A stretch of DNA of 64,000 nucleotides from Bacteroidota bacterium (lineage in GTDB: Bacteria > Bacteroidota > Bacteroidia > Chitinophagales > JADIYW01). The stretch is taken from the NCBI GenBank assembly GCA_016705125.1, contig JADIYW010000009.1, positions 28,449 through 92,448 on the forward strand, read 5' to 3'. The notes below the pieces were generated by a model, which saw nothing but the letters and a program-made list of their open reading frames with translations, was not told where the DNA came from and made no database searches. This document shows, piece by piece, positions 1-8,799 of the stretch; the stretch's first letter is position 1; each line of letters opens with the position of its first letter. Made by a program: the position numbers and the translations under genes.

Positions 1-510
1 GAAAAAAATGAAAAAAATTGTTTCCTTCGCTTTGCGCTATCGCATGAAGGTAAATACCCTCATTTTCAATTACTTATCCGTTTTAATTTCCCATTTATCT
101 GCCTTCCTTCTTTTGTCATCTTATTGTTTGTCAATGGCTTAGCCCAATTTTTTTTACTTTTTTCGCAAATATGCCCATTTTTCTACTAACCTATTTGCTT
201 TTTTTACCCCCTATTTTAATTAATTTATTCATTTTCAATATTTTGCAAACATAAAAATCTTCGCAACAATATTTCTATTTATTTATCCTTTTTATTATTG
301 CGAAAATTCTAATTTTTTTCGCTCATTACACTTTACCTAATTCCTTATTATTCAATACAATATGTCAAATAACTTTTGCTTTCAAATTCCATTTTTCGCA
401 AATCGGTTGCACCTTTTCTAATTTGGCAATGGTTTGCGTTTATATTTTATAAAAATAGCTATTATTTTTCATTTTTGCCCCTTTTTTTGTTCGCAAGGTA
501 TATTTTATTT
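1..510. other. AT-rich noncoding stretch beyond cas2, possible CRISPR leader side
   Basis: No credible coding region is visible. The stretch lies directly after the last gene of the minus-strand cas operon, where an array and its leader are often found, but no direct repeats of CRISPR type occur inside the window. The heptamer TTCGCAA occurs at 162, 260, 395 and 490, and inverted at 298. Calling it a leader is inference from position only. Confidence 0.3.
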
Positions 511-795
511 TTATACTACCTTTGTCAAGCTGTAATGATGCTTGGCACCTGGCTGTTTTATTATTTTGGTATAACAATTAAGGCATATTTCGTAATACAC
601 TATTTGATCGGTACGGATATCTATCTTTTTTGATATTTGAGTTTGCAATTTTTCAAACTGCTTTTGAGAAAGCAAACATTCAAACACGCTAAAATTAATC
701 CTCGACCCATAGGTTTCTATCATTTTACTCACCTTGGTTCGTGTGCCATCATGTGCTATATCGTAAGCTACTATTACTAATTTCTTTTTTACCAT
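511..795 (-). CDS. cas2: CRISPR-associated endoribonuclease-fold protein Cas2
   Basis: A 94-residue protein of normal Cas2 length with the typical first beta strand and its metal-site aspartate (VIVAYDIA, D12), followed by R-x-K-V and the SVFEC strand. Cas2 forms the structural core of the Cas1-Cas2 spacer integration complex. Its ATG overlaps the end of cas1 by 7 bases (ATGGTAA), so the two are translationally coupled. This gene is intact although the neighbouring RT-cas1 genes are broken, so it may have no working partner. It is the last gene of the operon and points toward the left edge, where the array is expected. Confidence 0.92.
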   Translation of the reverse strand: MVKKKLVIVAYDIAHDGTRTKVSKMIETYGSRINFSVFECLLSQKQFEKLQTQISKKIDIRTDQIVYYEICLNCYTKIIKQPGAKHHYSLTKVV

Positions 796-1813
796 TTGGC
801 TATATATGGTTTATATATTTTCTCTTCTCCTCGTATATAGGCAGCCATTTTGCCTGCACATTTATATACTATTTCACTAAATCGGATTCGCTCTCCCCTA
901 AATAATTCTATCCTATTCCACCGTTCAAAGATATTTTCGCTCAGTGCAATTCTTGTTTTTATGTCTAATAATCCATCTTTAAATATAAATGGTTCATCAC
1001 GCTGTATCATGGCAATTATAACTCTATCAACCGCCTGGGATCTAAATTGCTCAATAAAATCATATACTAGCGTAGGCTTTCCATCTTGCGAAACATGCAA
1101 ATAACTGATATAAGGATTGATGCCATGGCTTAATAATGCTATCCATATACGCGAGTAAATAATGGCATAACCATAGTTGAGTAGGCAATTCATCAAATCT
1201 TTTGCACCCTGCCTTACTCGCTTATCAAAGGAACGGTTTCATTTACCAATAATTTTACTGCATCCCAGTACATTATAGCCGCTTGCCCCTCAATACCCAA
1301 TAATTGCTGTCGGTATTCTCCTATTTCTATGTGTGGCAATAATTGATCAAGAGCCATTTCAAGTTTCTCGAATCCTTTTTCCATTACTTGTAATTGGTCG
1401 CTTAGTCCTACTATTCTATCTTTATGGTATTTGTTAAAATATTTGATGAGATTGAATTGGTTGCTTATTTTACTTTCTACAATTTTTATTGCCAAATATT
1501 TTCCTTTTGCCGAGTGAACGCTTTCCAATTGTAGCTGCCACAAGTCAGCATTTGCTTTTTTGTGGTTAAAAATGGCCGATAAATGTTGTCCTTTTTCATC
1601 AAACAGATCAATTCCAATATCCTTTTGAGTGCAAAATTGAATAGCATCGGTAGAAATAGAAATACCTCGGCTAATGATGGTAATGTGTTTGAGTGCTGCC
1701 AATTCGCGCCCTTGAATGTATTTATTTCCTGTTCTTATCCTTAATCCAGTGGGAGATTTTCCTATAAATGTTCCAGGTGTGGTAATCATTAATTCCATTC
1801 CTTCGGCTTCCAT
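789..1813 (-). pseudogene. cas1: cas1, interrupted by one frameshift
   Basis: Cas1 integrase in two frames. The first part (1214-1813) runs from MELMITTPGTFIG to the metal-ligand segment GIEGQAAIMYW. The second (789 to about 1232) resumes with FDKRVRQGAKDLMN and continues through NYGYAIIYSRIW, GINPYISYLH and FRSQAVDRV. Restoring one base in the A3 run at 1227-1229 joins them into a normal-length Cas1 of about 340 residues. The second part resembles Cas1 proteins associated with reverse transcriptases. The RT frame before it ends in TAA overlapping a Cas1 ATG, so Cas1 may have been a coupled separate gene rather than a true fusion. Mutation, slippage or a sequence error could explain the break; the many breaks in the adjacent RT favour decay. 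Confidence 0.85.
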
Positions 1814-3031
1814 TTTTGGTAGCTTCTCTTCTTTTCTATTAATTGGCTGGCTTCTAATTGGGGTGTTTTGTCCAAAAGATGTAGTTCGATGAGTATATTT
1901 TGCAATAATTGCTTTTTATCTATTATGTATTTTTGGGTAATGAATTGAATTCTTAGAAGTTTCTTTAACAATTCAATTGGTTTTTCGTTGCCTTTTTCTT
2001 TGCCAATTAAATTTTTAATATTGCCCAAAATGGCTTGGTCCAAAAAATGCAGGTTTTCTTCAGGAATTAATTGTCCATAAAAATTGGTGATGCCTTGTGT
2101 GGTTTGATTCAGACGCTGAAAATTATTTAAATGGCATTTTTCAAACGACTTATTTACTTTAAATAACAGCCTATCTTTTTTTATCGCTGATACCTAGTTC
2201 ACTATCTGTCATCAAAATTCCTAAAAATTCAAATCCTTCGTGTATTGGCTTTATCAATACATTTTCATTAACCGAAAGAGATAACCTATTTTTAGCAGTT
2301 CTTTTATTTGGAATTGGTAGTGTTGCGCTTGTTTCTCCGATTTTGCCAAGATGATAAAATCATCAGCATATCTTATATAAGGTGTGCTTTGCTTAGCGGC
2401 CCACATATCTAGTTCGTGTAAATAAAGATTTGCCAAAAGTGGCGACAGAACGGCTCCTTGTGGCACTCCTTTTTTACTGTCAGTCCAAGCAAATTTGTTA
2501 TCCACTTTACCTGTACAAATACAAAGTTTTATAAGATTTTGCAAGTTTTATGCCTTATAAGAAAATTTAATTTTTTGAACAATAAATCATGTGGTATATT
2601 GTCGAAAAATGCATCAATATCCATGCTTAATGACCAGTGGGCGACAGATTTTCTTTGTTCGTGCTTCAATCGATGTATGGCTTTTACTGCCCCTTTCCCT
2701 TCACGATATCCATAGCTATTATTCAAAAATGCTTTCAAAACTTGTTCTCCACCAATTGTTTATTGCTGTTTGAATTATTTTGTCTTGGATAGTTAAGCAA
2801 GCCCAATTCTCTCTTTTCAGTTTCATTTTTTGGAATGGCAATTTTTAAATAGGGTTCTGGCGAATAAGGTTTTGTCTTTAATTCACTGTTAATTTTCTAA
2901 AAATTCTGCTTCATTTTCCTCAAATCCTGAATGGTCATACAATCCATTCCGCCTGCGCTACCCTTTTTTTTCACCATTTGCCAAGCATTAAAAAGCGCAT
3001 TATTTTGGGTCAATTGTGATATGTGGGCGTA
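1789..3031 (-). pseudogene. Reverse transcriptase of the CRISPR adaptation module, heavily broken
   Basis: Group II intron-like reverse transcriptase spread over several frames. Recognisable blocks in order are an N-terminal RT0-like segment (AGGMDCMTI, about 2960), PYSPEPYLKIAIPK (about 2850), NNSYGYREGKG (about 2720), the catalytic strand SMDIDAFFDNIPHDLL (about 2620), GVPQGAVLSPLLANLYLHEL (about 2440), RYADDFIIL with YADD at 2359-2370, then EGFEFLGI and a linker toward Cas1. At least six frame changes plus an in-frame TAG (2897-2899) are needed to read it. The YADD box and catalytic Asp are still present. The N-terminal part is in frame with cas6, separated only by its TAA, so the ancestor was probably a Cas6-RT fusion, possibly continuing to Cas1, as known from type III RNA-spacer-acquiring systems. 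Confidence 0.85.
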
Positions 3032-4048
3032 TTATCCATAGCATTTTATCCAGCCATTGCCATAATTGATGTGTTCGCCCAAGGCGGTGTATTGTGCCAT
3101 TTGTAGTATTGGCCAATATTCGTTGAGGATCATCTTATAATCTTTATAGGCTATTTCGCCGATGTAACCTTCCAATGGAATATGCTGTTTACCCTTTCTT
3201 ATGTTTTGTGAAATGTGCAGTTGAGAATAGTAATTAAGGTGCAAAAATTTGATGCGAACTTGCTCCAAATTATTCAATAGCTTATTATTGGTTTGCCCAA
3301 ATTCGGTCAGTTCATTTTTATCATTTATTTGCCACCATTCGGCTTGGTGTATGTACAAAAATTGGAGCCGCAACATTCGCTTTACTGCCGATGTTACCAT
3401 TTTCTCAAAAGTAAAACTATGGTGCTGAAAATCGATAAGCGTTGGCGACTGTAAGCTTATAACGCCTTCATGCAAGGGCGTTTGCGTTTCGAAATCGCTT
3501 ATTTTTATTGGGTATCTTTCTGCCTCCTGTTGGTGGATACCCATTATAGGTGGTGCTTCAATATCTTGCAGGGCAAATGCGGCATTGGGTATTCCTAATC
3601 CATTTTGCGCCCATTGTTGCAAAATGCTTATCCAATCTGGTTCCTGCCAAATCAAATCAATTTTGCCATACATAATTAGTTTGAATTGCAACTGGCTTCG
3701 CGCTTCTAATAAGGGCGAGGTGGACAATTGCAGGTATTGCAAACACCAGCCTGCCGTTTCTTTATTCAAAAACTGGCCATACATTGGATGGTCGGCTGCG
3801 ATTGTGTCGAAATATGGGTTTTCTATCGCTGGTTTATCTGTCTTTTGTACCAATACACCTGGTGTTTGCATCACTTTAAACAATATGGTATTGTCGCTAG
3901 CCTTATTTCTTTTTATATAGGTATCAATCGTTGTTTTAAGACTATCTCTGCAAAATGGCAAAAAATAGTGTGGCAATACAATTGTTTGTAAGGCTCTAAA
4001 AGTGATTATATATTGATTTACGTAAAATTTATCTAATTTAGCTATCAT
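3032..4048 (-). CDS. cas6: Cas6-like crRNA-processing endoribonuclease (former Cas6-RT fusion)
   Basis: A 338-residue protein whose C-terminal 60 residues match the Cas6 RAMP fold: GYIGEIAYKD, a helix (PILQMAQYTALGEHINYG), then the glycine-rich NGWIKCYG ending. Cas6 cuts the precursor CRISPR transcript into crRNAs. The TAA stop at 3032-3034 is in frame with the downstream RT start, so this is the surviving N-terminal domain of a Cas6-RT protein. The overall N-terminal half is divergent and I rely on the C-terminal motif plus position in a cas operon. Start chosen at the first ATG, 33 bases after the membrane-protein stop. Confidence 0.78.
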   Translation of the reverse strand: MIAKLDKFYVNQYIITFRALQTIVLPHYFLPFCRDSLKTTIDTYIKRNKASDNTILFKVMQTPGVLVQKTDKPAIENPYFDTIAADHPMYGQFLNKETAGWCLQYLQLSTSPLLEARSQLQFKLIMYGKIDLIWQEPDWISILQQWAQNGLGIPNAAFALQDIEAPPIMGIHQQEAERYPIKISDFETQTPLHEGVISLQSPTLIDFQHHSFTFEKMVTSAVKRMLRLQFLYIHQAEWWQINDKNELTEFGQTNNKLLNNLEQVRIKFLHLNYYSQLHISQNIRKGKQHIPLEGYIGEIAYKDYKMILNEYWPILQMAQYTALGEHINYGNGWIKCYG

Positions 4049-4081
4049 TTTTTGTAATTTGGTAATACTTTAGTTCATTCA

Positions 4082-4851
4082 CTAATTGATTTTTTCCTGT
4101 TTGGCATACCAGCTTAAAAGACTGCTATACGATTGATAATCCGACTTTTCGATGGTATTTATTTTGATATTTTGCACTATATTTTTGGCAGTATTGGCAT
4201 AATTATCGTCCCATATTATTGCACCTTTTGCTTCAATTACAGTTGTAGGAATAGTCCGTAAATGCATTACAATTATGTGGTGATTAATGACTTTAAATAA
4301 TGGTTTTTCACTATTTGTTTGGGTAATATTTTGATTTAAATCTATTTCAATAATTTCACTTTGAGGAGTTTCAAAATAAAGGAAAAATTCAAGTCTGCCT
4401 CCACTCATTTGTCCGCCTATTTGTTGTGCCCATTGTCGCATATCATTCTCACCTGATAATTGGGCTTCAAAACATATCATTATTGGATAACTTTTTCCCT
4501 GTATTATATTATTATTTTTTATAAAATCTTTATGATTATTATCTAAGATTAAATCAATTCCATGTGCATCCTTAGTTTGATAATTGTAAATAAAAATTAC
4601 TGTAATGCGCTTTTCACGGTTATGCTCCCAGTTTTTAAAAATATTATAGATAGCCAAAGCCAAAATAAAAGAGTAAGTGAAGTAACAAGTGGATCCCAAA
4701 AATTTGACCATAATATATTATCAATTTTTTCAGTTACTTTGAGAAAAAAAATAAGCGATGCAAAAGCAAATAAAAAAAGTAAAATGGCAATTTTTATATC
4801 AATGCTTTTAAAAAATCGTTTTATGGCATTTAATTTTTTAGGTGTTTGCAT
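4082..4851 (-). CDS. Two-TM membrane protein of the CRISPR operon, read through a -1 frameshift
   Basis: Two overlapping frames make one protein of about 256 residues. The first (start 4851, stop 4597) begins 5 bases after the ring-nuclease-like gene and gives two hydrophobic helices (about residues 20-40 and 50-70). The second carries a soluble C-terminal domain from NWEHNREKRITVIFIYN to LSWYAKQEKIN. The frames meet at a TTTAAAA heptamer (4633-4639) phased T_TTA_AAA in the first frame. Membrane proteins with a cytosolic sensor domain are known cyclic-oligoadenylate effectors in type III systems (Csx23 and Cam1 types), and operon position suggests such a role. I cannot place it in a named family. 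A plain indel is the alternative explanation. Confidence 0.5.
4633..4639 (-). promoter_or_regulatory. Candidate -1 ribosomal frameshift heptamer
   Basis: On the minus strand the sequence reads TTTAAAA and is split by the upstream frame as T TTA AAA, the X XXY YYZ form of -1 slippery sites. A one-base back-slip leads directly into the downstream frame encoding the soluble domain. Without the shift, translation ends at 4597 about a dozen codons later, leaving only the membrane helices. No stimulatory structure was worked out. Confidence 0.35.
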
Positions 4852-4856
4852 ATCTA

Positions 4857-5228
4857 CTATTTAATAATTTGTCTAAATTGTTCAAATTCAAATTGTATGG
4901 TTTTGGTGCCATCTGAATTAAGCACTGTATTTCGCTTGGATGTGGCTACAAAACAAGGAATTTGGTTTTGTAGGCCAAAAGAGATTAAGTAAAATACTAA
5001 AGATTGTTCGCCTGCAATGAGTAAATTGATTGTTTCATCAGTGTGTTGATATTGAATGAAAATATCGGCTATAATTTTACTAGCCATTTCCCTTACTTGG
5101 TCGGCAGTAAAAGCAGGATTTACCTCAGGCATGAAGAAATCTTCAACTTTGTCGAATTTTTCCAATGCAGTAATTAATTGCTTAGGCTTCCATAAGGCGT
5201 ATGAATGGTTGGAAATATTGATGAGCAT
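4857..5228 (-). CDS. Small CRISPR-associated protein, putative ring nuclease (CARF-like)
   Basis: A 123-residue protein beginning MLINISNHSYALW, with a predicted Rossmann-like pattern. INLLIAGEQSLVFYLISF is followed by IPCFVATSKRN and an FEFEQFRQI ending. This layout (short SNH start, nucleotide-binding-like turn, ATSxR strand, C-terminal FxFxxFR) matches small CARF-related proteins in type III operons that are thought to destroy cyclic oligoadenylate. The assignment to that class is from memory of the pattern and not to a specific Csx family. It lies between the RAMP genes and the membrane protein, as expected for a regulator of a toxic effector. The start is well fixed, 9 bases after the previous stop. 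Confidence 0.45.
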   Translation of the reverse strand: MLINISNHSYALWKPKQLITALEKFDKVEDFFMPEVNPAFTADQVREMASKIIADIFIQYQHTDETINLLIAGEQSLVFYLISFGLQNQIPCFVATSKRNTVLNSDGTKTIQFEFEQFRQIIK

Positions 5229-5237
5229 ATTTATTTT

Positions 5238-6842
5238 TTAAGTTGTTGTAAATAACTTAGTAGGTAGTGGTAGCGGTTTTTTATTTGATCCATGTTGTTG
5301 GGGAGTGAGGTATTTTGTTATATTATTCCAATTTCCAAAATCAATATTTTTGTAATTAAGCATAGCTGCCAACTGTTTCATCCGCTCGAGCTGCCAAAAA
5401 TCACTTATACTCGTTCCTTCCTTTTCTTTTAAATTTTCAAGTAAATAGGTGGTAAAATAACTAATAAAAGTATCTACACAACTTGTTTTATTTTGCTCTC
5501 CAGTATTTAAATTTCCATTATCATCAAATAATGTTTGGTAGCGACTTTGCCTATTTATTAGGATTAAATCTTTTATCTCTATTTTCATGCTGCCTAGTCC
5601 GTGCTGCTTCCCAAATCCCAACTTATGCCTAAGTTGTTGTGTTTCAGAATCTGCCCCTAATTTAAGAGCCAATAGCAAAAGACCTAATTCTTCTTTGCAT
5701 AAATTGGTAAAATGGATGCGCTGTTGGAAAACATGATTTGGCCTTAGTGGCTTTATGAGCGATGCATCGCTGTCTTTTCTACCCTCATTACTCTTATATG
5801 CATCGTTTGTATTTTTGTGGTGGTATAATTTATGTCCACTTATGAGCGTACCGCCATTCCAATCTTTGGTCGTGGTACCTTCAGGTTCTAAATAAAATTT
5901 GTAATAGGTAGGTTTGGGTGATGCTGCAGATTGTAGGGTGTAAAAACTAGGATACCATTGAGGTTTTTCTTTTTCCTCTTTCTCTCCACCATTATATTGT
6001 AAAAAGTGTGCAGAACCAAAATTCAATCTAGTGCTAAATTTTCCCATCTCGCCAAATAAGGCTTGCGTCATATCGAGTGCTACTTCATTTTCGTATTTGA
6101 TATGGTCAAGGGTGGATTTTAGATAAATTTGCTTTTTTCTATTCTGTTTATAATACAGCGTATCATTATTCACATTTGATATTTTGGAATATGCCATTAT
6201 CTCCATCAAGTTTTTAATCATTCCTCTTATAGAAGACCCCATAATGATTGGGTTGCCATATTTGTCTTTAATTCCATGACATTGCTTTTTTTGTTTATCG
6301 TCTTCAAAATGAGTTGTATTTCCAATAAAAAAATCACTTAGGTTTTCGAGTGTTATATCCAAATAACCACTTAATAAATTGGCACGATGTTGTAACAAAT
6401 GAGGTATTTGGCTTTCATCATTCCAAGGTGATGGAACTATTTTTTCATTTAAAGGGATAAAATTGTAGGGTGCAGTGGGTTTTTCATTTCTTCTATTTCC
6501 ATTATTTTGGGGTCGATTATCTCTTGCACCATTATTATTTTGAGTTTGAGTTTGATTGGTATGTTGGCGATTTCGATTTGTATGATTACCATTATTAATG
6601 GGATTTATTTTTTGAATATCTTTTCCGTTTTTATCTTTAATTCCATTTATGTATTCTGTTTTGTATGGCTTATAAGTTTCATATAAAATATCTACATATT
6701 CATTAATATTTTCCTTTTTTATTGTTGGAAAAAGGTTTGTATCTAACTTAGTCCCCTTAATCATCCCACAGTTATTTACATCATCCCAAATCACTTTGCC
6801 TTTTATGTATTCCTTTTCCATCTTTTTATTTTTTAAATCCAA
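5238..6842 (-). CDS. CRISPR-associated RAMP protein, TIGR03986 type
   Basis: A 534-residue RAMP protein typical of type III-D operons. After an N-terminal small beta-barrel-like segment (KGKVIWDDVNNCGMIKG, reminiscent of cold-shock/S1 folds) comes an Asn/Gln/Arg-rich low-complexity linker (about residues 80-118), then the RAMP part. That part has IPLNEKIVPSPW, MGSSIRGMIKNLMEIM (Cas7-type SxRG helix) and the glycine-rich LGFGKQHGLGSMKIEI near residue 430. The family probably forms a backbone or cap subunit of the effector. MEKEYIKG at 6821 starts 5 bases after the csx19 stop and may be the true start; the longer start overlaps csx19 by 17 bases. Confidence 0.75.
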   Translation of the reverse strand: MDLKNKKMEKEYIKGKVIWDDVNNCGMIKGTKLDTNLFPTIKKENINEYVDILYETYKPYKTEYINGIKDKNGKDIQKINPINNGNHTNRNRQHTNQTQTQNNNGARDNRPQNNGNRRNEKPTAPYNFIPLNEKIVPSPWNDESQIPHLLQHRANLLSGYLDITLENLSDFFIGNTTHFEDDKQKKQCHGIKDKYGNPIIMGSSIRGMIKNLMEIMAYSKISNVNNDTLYYKQNRKKQIYLKSTLDHIKYENEVALDMTQALFGEMGKFSTRLNFGSAHFLQYNGGEKEEKEKPQWYPSFYTLQSAASPKPTYYKFYLEPEGTTTKDWNGGTLISGHKLYHHKNTNDAYKSNEGRKDSDASLIKPLRPNHVFQQRIHFTNLCKEELGLLLLALKLGADSETQQLRHKLGFGKQHGLGSMKIEIKDLILINRQSRYQTLFDDNGNLNTGEQNKTSCVDTFISYFTTYLLENLKEKEGTSISDFWQLERMKQLAAMLNYKNIDFGNWNNITKYLTPQQHGSNKKPLPLPTKLFTTT

Positions 6843-7362
6843 TAATACATGAATCTACAACTTGAGGCATATTAAATGCATTATAGCTTATAAAGTGCCT
6901 TTCTTTAATTTTTATTTCTTTTTCGTTTGCCCAATCTTTAGGAAAAATTATTTCTGTTCCCCTTTCTTCTATTAATTTTGAATAATTGTTACCTAAATGC
7001 TCATTTTCTGTTCGCCAAATAAAACTTTCGGTATCATAATGCAAAAACTCCCCATTTAGATCAACTGTGCGCATTTGCCACTTTCCCATGCGGTAAAATA
7101 CATGAGTTTCTTCAGTATCATTCCACACGCGCAATTCAATCAAGTATTGCTGCCAATTTTTCAAAATGCTATTGTCAAGACATTGAAAATTCCAATTTTC
7201 AATCTTACCAAATACCATGGCATGATGGAGTAACATATAAAAATTGGCATCACTTCTAAAATTTAAATCACATAAATTCAATTCTTGCACTTCGCAATTG
7301 TATTCAATACTGCCTTTAAATTTTGGATCTTCCATTGTTGTTTCTTCCTTAGTTTGTAGCAT
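6826..7362 (-). CDS. csx19: Csx19-like type III-D CRISPR protein (TIGR03984 type)
   Basis: A 178-residue protein. The core LLHHAMVFGKIENWNF, then LIELRVWNDTEETHVFYRMG, then a C-terminal RHFISYNAFNMPQVVDSCIIGF, resembles the TIGR03984/Csx19 family found only in type III-D loci, where its exact role is not known. Its position between the Cas7 gene and the TIGR03986 RAMP agrees. The first ATG overlaps the preceding 53-aa ORF by 14 bases; MEDPKF at 7335 is a second possible start. Confidence 0.68.
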   Translation of the reverse strand: MLQTKEETTMEDPKFKGSIEYNCEVQELNLCDLNFRSDANFYMLLHHAMVFGKIENWNFQCLDNSILKNWQQYLIELRVWNDTEETHVFYRMGKWQMRTVDLNGEFLHYDTESFIWRTENEHLGNNYSKLIEERGTEIIFPKDWANEKEIKIKERHFISYNAFNMPQVVDSCIIGFKK

Positions 7363-7510
7363 TTGTTTGGTTTTTAAATTTTTTTATAAATTGAGTTTGC
7401 AAAGTATTAATTCTGTTTAAATTACCATTTTGTAGTCCAAAATTGGGTTTATTTAATTCTAATTTTATAGTTTCTTTTTTATCAATAATATAGATGCTAT
7501 TTCCCTTCAT
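7349..7510 (-). CDS. 53-aa small protein in the type III-D operon
   Basis: The ATG overlaps the TGA stop of the double-Cas7 gene as ATGA, the classic coupled arrangement, and the frame runs to a TAA inside the start of csx19. The product begins MKGNSIYIIDKKETIKLELN and ends basic (FIKKFKNQTNATN). The stretch would otherwise be a gap of about 145 bases in an operon with no gaps. I recognise no family. A small accessory or structural subunit of the effector is possible, but the sequence does not show this. Confidence 0.55.
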   Translation of the reverse strand: MKGNSIYIIDKKETIKLELNKPNFGLQNGNLNRINTLQTQFIKKFKNQTNATN

Positions 7511-8799
7511 TCTGCCCTTCCAATGCCAGCATCGGCACCAATGGCAATGTCGCCTAATAATAAATCAATAACAGCACGCAGCAACCAAATAGGCTCATGT
7601 GCTTCATAATTAGTGATGCTAAATGAAAGTTTAATTTGTTCATCCTTATGTTGTATTACCTCTGCATCGTACTTAGCCCCATCTTTGGTGCCACCCGTAA
7701 AATGATCAATAGCTACTCGGTGGTGCACAAAGGTATTGGCATTTTCAATGATGGACTCATTGGCCGAAATCCGACCTTTTTGTTTTTTGTTATCATTTGG
7801 GTCTTCACTTACAAAACCAAATAGCTTATCAATCAAGCCATTTGTGGTTTTTTCATCACTTAGCATAGCATAACCTATTTGTTTCATCTTGGCTCTTATT
7901 GCGCCTTTCCAAGTTTCGCCACGGAGTAGCAATTCGCCCTTTTTATTTTTGTATGGCTGTTTATCGGTTTCTAATTTAAGGTCAATACCACCACCATTCA
8001 ACAGGGTATCTTCTAAGGTTAAAATAGTCGAAATCGTAAAAGTATCTTTATTTATTAATTCAAATCCTTCGAAAGTTGAATTTTCTTTTAAAGAATCGGC
8101 TAAAGTGCCATCGTACAAATATCTAAACCAGGCTTTTTGGTGAGTTTCATAATTAAAATCAAATTTAAAACATTCAAATTTATTGAGTTTTTGCTTACCA
8201 AGTCCTGAGTTAGTTTTGGCACCAATTGTAACATTCTTTAAGTTATTTTCAATAAAATGAAGGCATTTTTGTAATATTTCCTCTTCTACATTTTCTCTAA
8301 TATCGAGTTTGCATACAAATTTCATTATAGCACCAGCCTCCACCGTTTCAAAATCATATTTGTTGAGTACTTGTTTATTATTATCGAGCAAAATGCCATC
8401 CCTAAAATTTAAACTAGTATTACTCATAAATGAACCAAAATCGGCTTCAGGCACAAAATGGCTTTGCGGAATATCTTCCTTTTCTATTTTAGTTTTAAAA
8501 TTTGGAGGCAAATAATTAGTGCTATCACCCCAAAAATAATGGAGAGCCAAAATATCTTCCTTTTTATTAATTTTAGAAAAATCGACAGCATCATAAAAAT
8601 AATGTTTGAGCGCGCCCATCCAAGCAGTAAATGGTATATAGGGCATGCCATTGGGCAATTTAACCACTTCTATATCGTATTTATTGCTTTCGCCACTTCC
8701 AATACAAAATGTAGAAAGCATTTCTACTTCCATACTTATTATATAGGTTTTTATAATTTTATCTTTAATTACTTCCATTTTTAGTTTTTTTTTCGGCAT
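7507..8799 (-). CDS. Double Cas7 (Csm3-like) RAMP backbone protein
   Basis: A 430-residue protein with two Cas7-type RAMP units. Unit one (about 1-215) has FCIGSGESNKYDIEVVKLPN, PYIPFTAWMGALK and NVTIGAKTNSGLGK. Unit two (about 235-430) has LLRGETWKGAIRAK, then VHHRVAIDHFTGG (the RxxIDxxTGG segment that holds the target-RNA-cutting Asp in Csm3 proteins) and the closing GADAGIGRAE. Unit one has no equivalent IDxxTG block, so probably only unit two cuts RNA. It overlaps the csx10 gene by 35 bases if the first ATG is used; MEVIKDK at 8778 is the alternative start. Confidence 0.8.
   Translation of the reverse strand: MPKKKLKMEVIKDKIIKTYIISMEVEMLSTFCIGSGESNKYDIEVVKLPNGMPYIPFTAWMGALKHYFYDAVDFSKINKKEDILALHYFWGDSTNYLPPNFKTKIEKEDIPQSHFVPEADFGSFMSNTSLNFRDGILLDNNKQVLNKYDFETVEAGAIMKFVCKLDIRENVEEEILQKCLHFIENNLKNVTIGAKTNSGLGKQKLNKFECFKFDFNYETHQKAWFRYLYDGTLADSLKENSTFEGFELINKDTFTISTILTLEDTLLNGGGIDLKLETDKQPYKNKKGELLLRGETWKGAIRAKMKQIGYAMLSDEKTTNGLIDKLFGFVSEDPNDNKKQKGRISANESIIENANTFVHHRVAIDHFTGGTKDGAKYDAEVIQHKDEQIKLSFSITNYEAHEPIWLLRAVIDLLLGDIAIGADAGIGRAE

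Noticed and set aside
1..510. CRISPR array at the left edge
   Set aside because: No direct repeat of 25-40 bases with regular spacers is present; the recurring TTCGCAA is too short.
376..633. Plus-strand 85-residue hydrophobic frame at the left edge
   Set aside because: It overlaps cas2 on the other strand and consists of Phe/Tyr/Leu from T-rich DNA.
4597..4711. Separate gene starting at 4711 for the soluble domain of the CRISPR membrane protein
   Set aside because: The ATG at 4711 lies inside the second membrane helix of the better-placed 4851 frame, and its N-terminus is less membrane-like; a frameshifted single gene explains both frames.
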